This document shows positions 13,136 to 24,474 of a stretch of DNA of 64,000 nucleotides, in pieces. Both the position numbers and the translations under genes were made by a program. The notes under the pieces were generated by a model that worked only from the letters and a program-made list of their open reading frames with translations, did not search any database and was not told where the DNA came from. The stretch is from Eremophila alpestris peregrina (taxonomy: Eukaryota > Chordata > Aves > Passeriformes > Alaudidae). Numbering within the stretch: the first letter of the stretch is position 1; each line of letters opens with the position of its first letter. The DNA is taken from positions 8,302,386-8,366,385 of the forward strand of contig WMCF01000032.1 of the NCBI GenBank assembly GCA_009792885.1, given 5' to 3'.

Positions 13136-13990
13136 ACCGGGCACGGCCCCTGGCTGAGGGAATTACCGGGCACGGCCCGGCTGAGGGAATACCGGGCACG
13201 GCCCCTGGCTGAGGGAATTACCGGGCACGGCCCGGCTGAGGGAATACCGGGCACGGCCTCTTCGTGAGGGAACGCCGGGCATGGGCTCTGCCTGAGGGAA
13301 CGCCGGGCACAGGCTGCGGCTGAGGGAACGCCGGGCACGGCCGTGGCTGAGGGAATACCGGGCACGGCCTCTCCGTGAGGGAATATCGAGCACGGCCTCT
13401 CCGTGAGCGAACGCCGGGCTCAGGCTGCGGCTGAAGGAACGCCGGGCATGGCCTTTGCCTGAGGGAAAGCCGGGCACAGGCTCTGCCTGAGGGAACGCCG
13501 GGCACGGTTCCTGGCTGAGGGAATACCGGGCAAGGCCTCTCCGTGAGGGAAAGCCGGGCATGGCCTTTGCCTGAGGGAACGCTGGACATGGCCCCGGGCA
13601 CAGGCTCTGCCTGAGGGAAAGCCGGGCACGGCCCCTGTCTGAGGGAATACCGGGCACGGCCCTTGGCTGAGGGAACGCCGGGCACAAGCTTCGGCTGAGG
13701 GAACGCCGGGCACGGCCCTGACTGAGGGAAAGCCGGGCACAGGCTCTGCCTGAGGGAATACCGCGCAAGGCCTCTCCGTGAGGGAACGCCGGGCACAGGC
13801 TCTGCCTGAGGGAACGCCGGGCACGGCCTCTCCGTGAGGGAAAGCCGGGCTCAGGCTCTGCCTGAGGGAACGCTGGGCACGGCCTCTCCGTGAGGGAANG
13901 GGCACGGCCTCTCCGTGAGGGAAAGCCGGGCTCAGGCTCTGCCTGAGGGAACGCTGGGCACGGCCTCTCCGTGAGGGAACGCCGGGCTCA
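13136..13990. repeat. GC-rich 28-bp minisatellite at the CCZ1 promoter
   Basis: Around 30 head-to-tail degenerate units of about 28 bases run through the island. A typical unit contains GGGCACGGCCTCTCCG followed by TGAGGGAACGCC; variants carry CTGCCTGAGG or GGCTGAGGG in the middle. Because 28 is not a multiple of 3 and the unit lacks stop codons, long open frames appear in several frames, especially on the minus strand; they are repeat artefacts. Base 13899 is N and sits between two identical 80-bp blocks. Confidence 0.95.
13819..13979. repeat. Perfect 80-bp duplication around a single N (probable assembly seam)
   Basis: Bases 13819-13898 and 13900-13979 are identical over all 80 positions and are separated only by the N at 13899. 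Neighbouring minisatellite units are much less alike. This is the pattern expected when two overlapping sequence ends are joined without merging the overlap, so the true array is probably one block shorter, or of unknown length. Confidence 0.85.
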
Positions 13991-14220
13991 GGCTCCCCTT
14001 CCCGCCGTTCCCGCCCCCGCCGTTCCCGCGCCCGCCGTTGGGGGCGCTGCGGGGGCGCGGGCAGGAAGCGCTTCCCGGCCGCTGCTGCGCTTCCGGGGCG
14101 CGGAGGCGGAACCGCGGCCGGGCCGGGGCCGCTGGAAGCGCGGCGGGGCCGGTGCCGGTGCCGCGGCGGCCTCGGGCCGATCCCCGATGGTGTCTGGCGG
14201 CTGCCGGCCCCAGGCTCAGG

Positions 14221-17200
14221 ATGGCGGCGGCGGGGTCGGCCGGCCAGGAGAAGCAGCTCGCTCCGACCCTCCTCAGTTTCTTCATCTACAACCCCAAGCT
14301 GGGGCCCAAAGAGGGAGAGGTACCGAGGGGATGTCGCGCCCGGGGATGCGGGGAATGTGCGGCGGTCCCTCCGTGCCCGAGGCCGGGCCGCAGCGGGTGC
14401 GGGCTCGGCGCTGTCCCTGCGGACAAAGGCGGTCCCACCGCGGCTTTCCCGCATCCTCGCCCGGCCTTTGGGTACCCGCGGGGCCGGGGCCGGCTGCGGC
14501 CCCATTGGGGTCTGGCACTGTTCAGAGCGAAAGGAAACAGTAACAGGGGGTGTTATCAGCAGCAGGCCGTGTGTTGTGGATGGGGAGCGGGACAGTCTGC
14601 AACTGTTTTACTGATGCTCTAAACTTTGTCTAAAAAATAACTTTGTTGCTATTTCAGATACAATATGGTAGAAAGGTTACTGTTTAGCTTAGTTACAGTC
14701 AAGTTACTGCTAGTGTTTATTCGCCATTGTGTCCCTTAGGAAGGAAAGTCGGGATGCTCTAGTCACTGGCTTTAGCGTGTTGTGTGGTTCATGCTGAGCT
14801 GTAGCAGTGTTTGAACAGAGCAGTGTACTTACATCCTCAGCAGTGACAGGATGAGGAGGCTGAGCGTGCCCTCAGCACGCTGCTGGGTGACTCCAGACCG
14901 GGGGGAAGCTGCTGATGCGCTGGAGGATGAGGTGCTGTTCGCAGGGACTGGGCTGCAGAAACCTCGTGGAGCTCAGCAAAGCCCCGTGTGTGGCGTGGAA
15001 TAATCCGGCTCACCGTGGCGTGTTGGGAGCAGCTCTGCAGAGCAGGACCAGGGAGTCTGTGAACAACAGGTCCTCCGTGAATCAGCAGCGAGCGCTTGTG
15101 GCTGCGGGAGGGAGGGAGGGAGGGAGGCTCGGCAGGGCCGGCCGAGCCAATGCTCCCCCTCTGTCCAGCGCATGTGAGGTTGCTGCTGGGTGTTGTGTTC
15201 CTCCGGGGATTCCCAGAGTAGGAAAAATACTGGCAAACTGAAATAGCCTAGTGGAGAAGCCCTGAGTCGGTCAGGGGGATGCACCAGAAGAGCCATCGAT
15301 AGCGGCATTGGTGTAGCCTGGAGGAGAGGCAATGTGGAAAGGGGGCAGAGGGCAATCTCACCTGCCTGAAGGATGGTGGTAGGTGATGGAGTCGGGTTCT
15401 GGAAGTGAAAGAATGAGGATGGATGAAGGGAAATTGTGATGAGAAAGGAAAAAAAGTTATTTACAGTGAAGTGATCTAACATCAGAGCAGGGCTGGGGAG
15501 TTGTGGGATTCCCATCTCTGGAGGTATTGAACACATGACTGGACAAGGCCTGGAGCAATCTGAGCTGCCTTTGAAGCTTGCCATGCTTTGAGCTGCCTTT
15601 GAAGCTCGCCTTGCTTTGAACAGGCTGAGAAGTGACTGTGATTTCAATAGCCTTCAGTTTACTAAGTACTTTGACATATCATGAGATGACTGCTTAAGTG
15701 TGCTTAATATGCCTTTTATCTGTTATTACAGAAGGCCATTTTGTACAAAATAAAATTCTGACTAGGTTATTAAGGCATTAAAAAACAAGCAAACCATGAA
15801 CTCAATTCGTTGATTTTGTTAAAATGCATTTGCTTGGATTCTTTTTTTTAAATTTTAGGAAGAAAAGAAGATTCTCTTCTATCACCCAAATGAAGTGGAA
15901 AAGAATGAAAAAATTAGGAATGTGGGGCTATGTGAAGCTATAGTGCAGTTCACAAGGTAGGAAGTCTGCATGGGTAATTGTTTTGGCATGAGCACTGTAT
16001 TTGAAATATCTCAGTTCTATGTCTTTCCTGTGAGTATGTATCAATATCTAAATCTACATGTATGTTTTCTTTCCAGGACCTTTAGCCCAACAAAACCTGC
16101 AAAATCACTACATACACAGAAGAACAGACAGTTTTTCCATGAACCTGAAGAAAACTTCTGGATGGTCATGGTACTTATGCATGTGATATGCATATTCCTA
16201 AAACCCCATCCTGCAATGCTCTCAATGCATTCTGCATTGTCTAATCCCAGCCTGTCCCACTTCCTAGGTTGTAAGGAATCCCATAATAGAAAAACACAAA
16301 GATGGAAAGCCAGTCTATGAATATCAGGAAGAAGAATTGCTGGTAATAATGAACTTCCCCCCCTTTTTTTTTTTTTTTTTAATGAGTTATGTCATATTTT
16401 TAAAGAATACTTCCAGAAATATCTTAGTTTAATTCTTGAACTGCTGTCAAATTGATTTTATATAAATCTATACCTGTCTCCATAAATGGAAAAAGGGCAA
16501 AGTACTTTTCAGTAAAGATAAAGAAGAGCACAAGATAGAGAATTATCCAGAGAACAGTTCAAGACCATTCAATAAACACTGGTGAAATATACAGCTGTGA
16601 GACTTTTAGCTTGGAGTAGGTGAATATTTCTTAAGATTTCTTCGTTTAATTAAATTCTTAAATCTATGTATTTTTATTAGGTGCCAGTATACATGTTACT
16701 GCTTTCTTAAGACTGCTAGTAATATCTACTAATCATCTGGAAAACCAGAAAAGCTCATAACTATAATGGGATTTCTTGTCCAAGAAGTATCATTAGGTCT
16801 GTTCAGTTGTATATAGGAAGGGTATTTGGCAGGGTGGAATAATAATTAAAAAGCTGGTTGGTTATCCTGCCTCTGTTCATTACAGTGTGCATTACTTTTG
16901 TTCCTCTCTGTGTCCTAAGAAAGGGATTGGGGTCATGGGGACTCTATTTTGCCAGATAAATTAGCCTGGGTTTGATCTGGGTTAGGATCTCAGCCCCATA
17001 AAACCTGCTGTAGTGTCCCATGTTCTGCAGCCTTTGATTTGGATGAAGCTGTCAGAAAGAGGTTCATTTTCACTGACCACTGGCCTCAGGGAATGGCACT
17101 GTTTGTAACTGCAATCCTTGGCATGAGTTCTTGAGGTGCTTTTGGTAGTAAATATGATGGGGGAAGGGACTCCCTTTATTGAAATCCTACTTTATAAGTA

Positions 17201-20200
17201 CAGAGATGTTTCTAGATGCTGACTGAAAATGCATTTAACTTTTCAGAGACTGATTTCTCCAATTTGTGTCTTTGAAAACAAGTTCTGTGTAGCTGAGCCA
17301 AAACACTTGTGGTTCTGCCTCTGCTCCTACTGATGTGCTGTTCTTTTTCCTGCAGGACAAGGTTTACAGTTCAGTCCTGCAGCAGTGCTACAGCATGTAC
17401 AAGGTAGGGTTAACACTGGAGCCTTTTACAAAACAAGAGCATGAGATACTTCAATGACACATAAATACTTGTCTCTGCTGTCATAGAAACCTGGACTCTG
17501 CAAATCTAAATGTTTTTTTCCATAAAGAAGGGATACTTTGGATGATGTGGAGTATGTTGGGGAATGGGAGCTGTGTTGTAATCTATATTCATAGCCAAGT
17601 TATAAGATATTACTGTCAATGATTACCCAAGTGATTTCTTTTCCCTTTCAACTGTCAGCTGTTCAATGGCACATTCCTGAAAGCCATGGAAGATGGAGGT
17701 GTGAAAGTGCTCAAGGAGAGACTGGAGAAATTCTTCCATAGGGTAAGATCCTATTTTTCAGGCACACACAGAGTGACTCTGCACTGGAAATAAAACACAA
17801 AAATAGAAGAAAAAGTGGCAGCCATGTGACTATAAAATACAGGCAGTGGAAAAGATGTGGAGTCAACACAAAGCATGTGGTTACTCATTTTGTCAAATAC
17901 TTCCTGCTTTTTCTGACAGAGGAGGTTCTTTAAATGGAGTTGAACCACAAGTGTGGTTATGGTTGATGGAACAGCTTAACTGTTGGATCTTTTTTCTGAT
18001 GGAATTGTGTTCCTTCTTTCAAAGTTCTGCTTTAGTGTTTGAATTGGTTACTGTGATAACAATTTGGACAAACTTATTTGAGTGATTCATTGAGGTTAGA
18101 AGGAATTTGGGGAGGTCAGTTCAGCCTCCTACTCAAAGCAGGGTAACACTGAATTTAAACTCTCCTGCCCAGTGCTTTGGGTGCTTGAGACTTGGAAACA
18201 TCCAGGGGTGGGGATTCCACAAGGAGTACCATGATGAGCTGGTGTGTTCTACTGTCCAGACTAGATTAAAAGTAGACCTTTGCAAAAAAGAAAGTAAGAA
18301 ATTTTTATTGCTAAAACAAAGAGAAGCTGTGACAGAGATCTGTGACCCTGTTGTCTGTATTATTTGTGGGCATTCACTAAAGTGAAGTGACTGTAGAGGG
18401 AGCCATTGGATAAAACACCTTCCACAGAGCACTTGACTTGCTAAAGGTTCCAGTCTATCAAGAAAGTGAATAATGGAAATTATTTATTCCATTACACATT
18501 GAAAGCATCTATTAAGATCAGTAAGATAGGCTTTGCTTGCTTATACTGTCAAAAGATCTTGATCTTTCCTTGAAAGCTGTTTTCACAATGATTAAATAAA
18601 AGCAAAGTGACACCTGGAATCACATTCATGCACTCACACATGGAATCACAGGATGGTTTGGGTTAGAAGGTGCCCTTAAAGGTCACCTAGGCCAACCCCT
18701 GCTATGAACAGAGACATCCTCAGCTAGATCAGGTTCCTCAGAGCTTTGTCCAGCCTGGCTGTGAATGTTTCCAGGTATGGGGCATTGTAAACAACTACTG
18801 TGTCATATCTAACCTAAACTGAGCCTCCTCAGTCTGAAACCCTTGTCCTGTCACTGCAACCCTTTGTAAAAAGTGTCCCCACATGAAGGAGTGTGTCAGA
18901 CAAGCAGCACTGCAAGGACTTCTTTTCTTTGAGTTTTAGTGCAGATTGTTGGGGATCAGACTCACATTTGTTATTGAAATCTACACCTTGGCAGTTTTCT
19001 GAATTCTAAAAGCCAGCTGTTGTTGTTCTCTCAGTACTTGCAGACACTGCACTTACAGTCTTGTGATCTGCTGGATGTGTTTTGTGGAATCAGCTTCTTT
19101 CCACTGGATAAAATGACTTACTTGAAAATTCAGTCATTTATTAATAGGATGGAAGAAAGCCTGAACATAGTCAAGTACACTGCATTTCTCTACAATGACC
19201 AGCTTATCTGGTAGGTACTTCAGTAATTCTTTTGTGTGTCTTCAATTTCTATTCCTATGAGTCAGTGTCATAAAAGAAGCTTTTCAATTAGTGACAGAGT
19301 TGGATGAACATGAGAAAACATGAATCAGAAATTCAGTAAGAAAGGCACTGGTCTGAGCTAGTTAGAGGAAAATGTGTGATCTGAACTGCAGCACAAACAT
19401 AATTTGTTTCTTTTTCCCCACAACGTTGTAGGAGTGGACTGGAGCAAGATGACATGAGAATTTTGTACAAATATCTCACAACATCTCTGTTTCCAAGGCA
19501 CATGGAGCCTGAGGTAGTTGAGCTGGGGGTTTTGATGGGGAAGGTGGCTGGGTGTTTTTGGCTTTTTCTTCCTGGTACTAAAGGCTAAAATACCAAAGAG
19601 AAATCTCCGTTCCCTCTGCCCCTAAGCTGGCTTTTCCTGTGTGTTCTCTTTCCCCTCAGTTAGCAGGAAGAGATTCTCCAATCCGTGCTGAAATGCCAGG
19701 AAATCTCCAACACTATGGAAGGTAGGTGTTGTTTTATTATCATCATCTACTGCTTCTTTCCCCCCAGGGCAAAACATTAGGGAGGAGTGTGTGTGTTTTG
19801 AGGACCATTCCAGAGGGTCACACAATAGTTGGTGCAATGTAAAACTTGACCCTTGGAACAAAGAGAAAATGCTTCATTTACATTACTGCATATTTATTTT
19901 TCTTCCCATGGTTCTTAATGCACTGTATGACCAACTTGGGAATGTTCCAGTCATTTCTTTTCAGTCAAGCACTCCAGACAAAGGTGTAGATTTAATCTAG
20001 GATTTATCTATTAGTTCTCCCTCTGTACTCAGTATGTCAGTGAGGAACTCTGTACTCAAGCAAGCAGGCAACAGTATTTTGCATAATTGTGGCTTTGGAC
20101 AGCCTTAATCATGAGAACTCCTAATTGCAAATCTGGAGAAACTTAACATCTGTTAAATTCAACAAACTGAAATACAAGAATTCATCCCAACTGACCTATT

Positions 20201-23200
20201 GAATTATTTTCTAGGTTTCTTACTGGACCTTTAAATCTTAATGATCCAGAAACAAAATGCCGCTTCCCCAAAATATTTGTTAACACTGATGACACTTATG
20301 AAGAGCTTCACTTAATTGTTTATAAGGTATGACACTTTCCTCTGCAATTACTGCCCAGAATTAGGAATCTATGCAATGAAGGTGACAATGATGTGAATTG
20401 GGTAGAAAGGTGCATGAATGAGGTTAAAGCAGGAGACAGAAAACTGGCATTTCTAAAAACAAGCTTTGAAGCCTGAATTCTCTTTTCCCCTCTCCTGTAC
20501 CCTGTCCAAAACAAACAATTGTTTTATTAAAACAAAATACCAGCCTTCAGTTCCTTAAGTGATTTCATGCCTGGCTTTATATGGGACTAATCAATAAAAC
20601 AAAATTATTTTGTTCTTAATTCAATGGGAGTTTCTTGCAGATATCTTTGTATAAAGTGCATTTTTGCCAAGTTTAATCTTTCCTATACAACCTAAACTTT
20701 TAACTGGGCTGAATTTTAAAATCATAGCTAACCTGTGTTGTGCAGGACTGCTAGAAGATTATCCTATTAAAGATTAGATTTTTAAATCTCTTCTCACCTG
20801 TGTGTGACCTCACTGAAGTATTGTCATTTATTTGAGTTAAAGTAATCTGTTGTAAATTGATTTTTGTTTTTGCTTTGTTCCAGGCCATGAGTGCAGCTGT
20901 CTGCTTTATGATTGATGGTAAGTACCTATTAGCATCAATTATTTGCCAAGACTTTTATATGTAAAATACTTTGACATGCAGCTTGTCTTACTCTTGAAAA
21001 ATACTCACGTTGTTATTTGAGTCTCTTTTTCATGAGTGCTTTTTTCAGTCTTTTATCTTTGTTCCAGTGGTACAACTAAGTCATTTTACACAATAAAATT
21101 ACTAAATCCTGCTTCAGTTAGCCACATTCAAAATCCCCCCTGAGGTTTTAATTATGGGACAAATTTGTCCTTGGACTCTTGCTGATGTTTAAAGAAAACA
21201 ACTACAGAAACTGTACCTTGAGCTGGGGAGGGAATCTCACCTGTCCCTTTTCTCTGCCTGCCACAGCTTCAATTCCACCCACTCTGGAGTTCTGCAGGAA
21301 ACTGGACAGCATTGTGGGGCCTCAGCTCACAGTGTTGGCGTCAGACATATGTGAACAATACAACATCAACAAGAGAATATCAGGGTTTGTACCACACTTC
21401 TTTTCCTGCTGCATTCCCTCATTAGCTGGTGAAAAGTCAGGTTAAATGAACTGCTTCAATAATGGTAACATGAGCCCAAATTTTGAAAGTGTTAATGGTG
21501 TACTTAGAACAAAGCTTGTCTACTTTTCTGTATCTTAAGTATTTCTAAAGTGCATATTTGGGTGTCCCTGAAGTAATAATAGATGTTACTAATTAGCAAC
21601 AAATGATTATTATCTGGCTGAAATGGGAATTTTAGTGAGTAAGTTACTTGTTACAGTGGAAGCTTTACAGTTGAGGACTTTTCCAGAATTACTGCTTCTG
21701 GAAATGTTGCCATTTATAGTAGGTGAGGAAAGAAAGGTCTTTTGTTTTTGTATTTTGCAGGATTAAGGTCATTACTTGAGGGGCAAAAAACAGTCAAAAG
21801 AAAAAGGATGCTAATGCTTTGGAAAATGCACTTCACTTAAAACTACAGCTGACTTGCAATAAAATTACATTTAGTTTTTGATAGATTTATTAGTTGGGGA
21901 AGCAAGAACTGTGTCCCATATGGCAACATGAAAGGAATTTAAGCACAGATAGGTGTGTGAGTGAACTCAGTGGTACCATCCCAAATCAGCAGAATCACAC
22001 AGGATAGAATAAGATGGGCTTGAAATTGTGCCAATCTGCTAAATCATTAAACTTGGGGTTTTTAAATGTCATCTGGGACTGGCTTTGGCAGCTTTAACTC
22101 TTTAAAAGTTTAATGCCATGGTGTCCTGAAAACATGATCCAGTTCCTTGACACTAATGCAGGTGGGTGACAGGGAGCAGGGGTATCTGGTTGTTAGCTGA
22201 GGTGAGTGGTGTCATCACAGTATCTCCTGTTGTAAATAATGCATTGCCTCAGGCACCAATTGCTGCAGCCAGTTTTTGGTCAGTTTAAATTTATTGTGAC
22301 TTTTACAAAAAATGACAGCTCTAGGTTTTAATATTAACTTCAGAGAAGAGGAAATAGAGGAAGATGCCAAGGCAGGAGTTTGAAAATGGTCTCTTGCTTG
22401 GCCCACACAAAGGATGGGGGGAAATCAAATTGCCTGGATCAAGGAAGAGTTTGTTCTCTTGGTTGTAACAAAGACATGAATAGAAGATGACTTATTGCTC
22501 AAATTAAAGACCCAGGATCCATTCAAATCAGCTTGGACTGGCATAGGGGAGAGCAGCAGTAACAAAATGGGGCCAGGGAAAAACAGCTCATTAGAAAAAT
22601 GCAAATGAATTACTGCTGTGAAGTGGGACAAAGCCCTCACACTGCCCTGTGTGTGTTTACTGGCAGCCTGAGTGGCAGCAGGGGAAACACTGGCTGGTTC
22701 TGCTGGCTTGGTTGTCTTTTGTTATTCTTAAAGAGTGTAAAATGAATTTCAATCCCACAAACCTCTCCAATGTGAGGGTAAGTCCAGGCTGAGTCAGCTT
22801 TGCACTGGCTCACTACCCAGTCTCTGGGAAGCCTGTGCTTATAGAGCATCTTGGTATTCACAAATCACTTGGGTTTTTTTTTCTTTTTAAATCTTCCTAG
22901 GGCTGAGAAGGAACCCCAGTTCAAGTTTATATATTTCAATCACATGAACCTGGCAGAGAAAAGCACCATTCACATGAGGAAAACCCCCAGTGTATCACTT
23001 GCATCTGTCCACCCTGACCTCATGAAGATTCTTGGTGACATCAACAGTGACTTCTCCAGGTAATGTTTAACTATTCAATAGTCTGTAATCCTACTGTCAA
23101 ACAATTTTTGGTTTTTTTGCAAAGGAGTGACTCTTTCCAGTCTTTGTGTTGATGGCTGGCTGTTCATGTTTGGTAGTTTGTGTTGGTCTAGAAGTCCAAA

Positions 23201-23973
23201 AACTTCTAGTGTCCTTTTAAACAAAAAATTACAAGAGGACCAGGGCCTCTATCAAAGAAAATCTCTCATCTATTGGAGGCTTCAGAGCAGTGTCAGTAAA
23301 TGGGATGGGAAGCACAAGAGTCTGTCTAATCTGGGGAAATAAAGGACAGGGACACCTGTTTGTGCCTGTGTCACACCTGCCCTGACACAGCTGCTGGCTT
23401 CTGGGGTGAGACAAAGGATGAAATGCACAACCACAATTTCTGACATTCTGACTAATGATTACAGATAAATTGTGGAAGAAAAACTTGCTGCCACCTTATT
23501 TTCTTTTTAAAATTTCTTTCAGAGTTGATGAAGATGAGGAAATTATTGTGAAGGCAATGAGTGATTACTGGGTAGTTGGGAAGAAGTCTGACCAGAGAGA
23601 ACTGTATGTTATTTTGAATCAAAAAAATGTCAATCTGATTGAAGTTAATGGTAAGGATTGTTTCTTATTCCCCTAAATACAGTTACTCCTAAAATATGTG
23701 TCCTAGAGAAGTAATAAAACAGCAGGAGACATCAGACTTGACTTTCTCCTACTGAAGACAGAGTAATACTGAGTGTATTTCTACATAAGGAACTCTTAGG
23801 GCTTTTTCTGTTTGAATTTAATTTATATTCTCCATGACAATCCCCAGGGTTTTTCTTGAAGAGGTTTCTGTAGAATATAAATTTGATTTGTCTTTCTTTT
23901 TTTTTTTTCTTTAACAGAAGAAGTGAAGAAACTTTGTGCAACACAGTTTAACAACATTTTCTTCTTGGATTGA
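14221..23973 (+). CDS. CCZ1: CCZ1, subunit of the MON1-CCZ1 Rab7 exchange factor
   Basis: With MON1, CCZ1 forms the guanine-nucleotide exchange factor that activates Rab7 on late endosomes and autophagosomes. Coding exons: 14221-14319, 15859-15956, 16077-16170, 16268-16342, 17356-17403, 17659-17742, 19035-19210, 19432-19513, 19660-19721, 20215-20326, 20884-20917, 21267-21384, 22901-23059, 23523-23650, 23918-23973. They sum to 1425 bases, 474 aa, close to the roughly 482 aa of human CCZ1. Landmarks that match the family are SFFIYNPKLGP near residue 19, the longin-type N-terminal region with FYHPNEVEKNEKIRNVGLCE, the central DKMTYLKIQSFINRMEESLN, and the end NNIFFLD. The ATG follows CAGG and begins an Ala-rich leader shorter than the mammalian one. 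There is no signal peptide or membrane segment. All introns use GT/AG. Only one copy is seen here, whereas humans carry CCZ1 and CCZ1B. Confidence 0.96.
15108..15127. repeat. GGGA microsatellite in CCZ1 intron 1
   Basis: Four to five tandem GGGA units form a purine-rich run in the first CCZ1 intron. No function is implied. Confidence 0.85.
15480..15640 (+). mobile_element. Degraded CR1-type LINE 3' fragment
   Basis: In CCZ1 intron 1, wording such as GGGATTCCCATCTCTGGAGG, followed by phrases meaning a short interval and CTGGACAAGGCCTGGAGCAA, resembles the 3' end of avian CR1 elements in the sense direction. It is short, diverged, contains an internal near-duplication around GAGCTGCCTTTGAAGC, and has no coding potential. 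Confidence 0.5.
18070..18245 (-). mobile_element. Degraded CR1-type LINE fragment
   Basis: Within CCZ1 intron 6, the plus strand reads like the reverse complement of a CR1 3' region: GAGGTCAGTTCAGCCTCCTA, then CTCAAAGCAGGGTAACA, then a TGGGGATTCCACAA block. It is diverged and truncated. Confidence 0.6.
18640..18895 (-). mobile_element. CR1-type LINE 3' end, antisense to CCZ1
   Basis: The plus strand carries the familiar CR1 reverse-complement signature: TGGAATCACAGGATGGTTTG, GGGTTAGAAGG, AGGTCACCTAGGCCAACCCC, then TTTGTCCAGCCTGGCTGTGA and TTTCCAGGTATGGGGCAT. It lies in CCZ1 intron 6, about 140 bases before exon 7. This is the best preserved CR1 remnant in the window and one of the reasons for calling the host a bird. 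Confidence 0.8.
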
Positions 23974-24236
23974 TCTGCAAAGGGCTGATTTATTGAAGAT
24001 GTCAGTGTCAGGCACTTGTTCAACATGAGAAGTTATTAGTCATATTATTGACTGGAATAATGACAATAGTAAAGCAATACTTGCTTTGTAAGAATCAAAA
24101 TTTCTACTAAAATCTGTAAACTCTGACCATAAAATTTTTAAATTTTAAAAATGTTTATGTGCAAACTAATTAAAACCCAGTCTGAATTCATCTGTACCAT
24201 TCCATTCTGATATGTTATGTGAATATTTTGCTGAAA

Positions 24237-24242
24237 AATAAA
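24237..24242 (+). promoter_or_regulatory. CCZ1: CCZ1 poly(A) signal
   Basis: AATAAA lies 264 bases after the CCZ1 stop codon and is followed by T-rich sequence. It sits about 230 bases from the stop codon of RSPH10B on the other strand, so the two genes converge closely. Confidence 0.75.
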
Positions 24243-24468
24243 ACTAATAATTGTTACACTTTAGGAGCATCTGTGTTCATTTGCACCATGTAACTTCTGC
24301 TAGCTTACCCAAAACCCTGCTGGAAAAGCCTGTTCCCTCTGAAATGAGAAATTCTTGTGCTTACAGTTGAACCATTCTTACAGCTTCCTACACATGTGGG
24401 TTGTCTGGGGTTGTTTTTTCTTATTTGAAGAGTATTTGCTTGAAGCTTCAGCAGTTGCCAGCAGAGGA

Positions 24469-24474
24469 TTTATT
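24469..24474 (-). promoter_or_regulatory. RSPH10B: Possible RSPH10B poly(A) signal overlapping its stop codon
   Basis: On the minus strand AATAAA overlaps the terminal TAA of RSPH10B (24472-24470). No other canonical AATAAA or ATTAAA is seen on that strand between here and the CCZ1 poly(A) signal; a weak AATAAG lies at 24424-24419. If it is used, the 3' UTR would be only about 10-30 bases. Confidence 0.4.

Larger units (their letters stand above)
12980..14230 (+). promoter_or_regulatory. CCZ1: CpG island containing the CCZ1 promoter
   Basis: GC content and CpG density jump at about 12.98 kb and stay high through the first CCZ1 coding exon. Most of the island is a 28-bp minisatellite (13136-13990). 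The unique part, about 13990-14220, holds GC boxes and an ETS-type CTTCCGG at 14090-14096, both common in housekeeping promoters. I see no TATA box. The start site is not determined. An ATG at 14187, out of frame with the CCZ1 start, would form an overlapping upstream ORF if transcription begins before it. Confidence 0.7.

Noticed and set aside
13136..13990. Regular repeats that superficially resemble a CRISPR array
   Set aside because: Units are adjacent with no unique spacers, are degenerate, and lie in a vertebrate CpG island.
13163..14505. Long minus-strand open frames of 139 to 361 codons full of Pro/Arg repeats
   Set aside because: They come from the 28-bp minisatellite, which has no stop codon in several frames. 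Different frames give equally long repeats, one runs through the N, and none has splice context or conservation.
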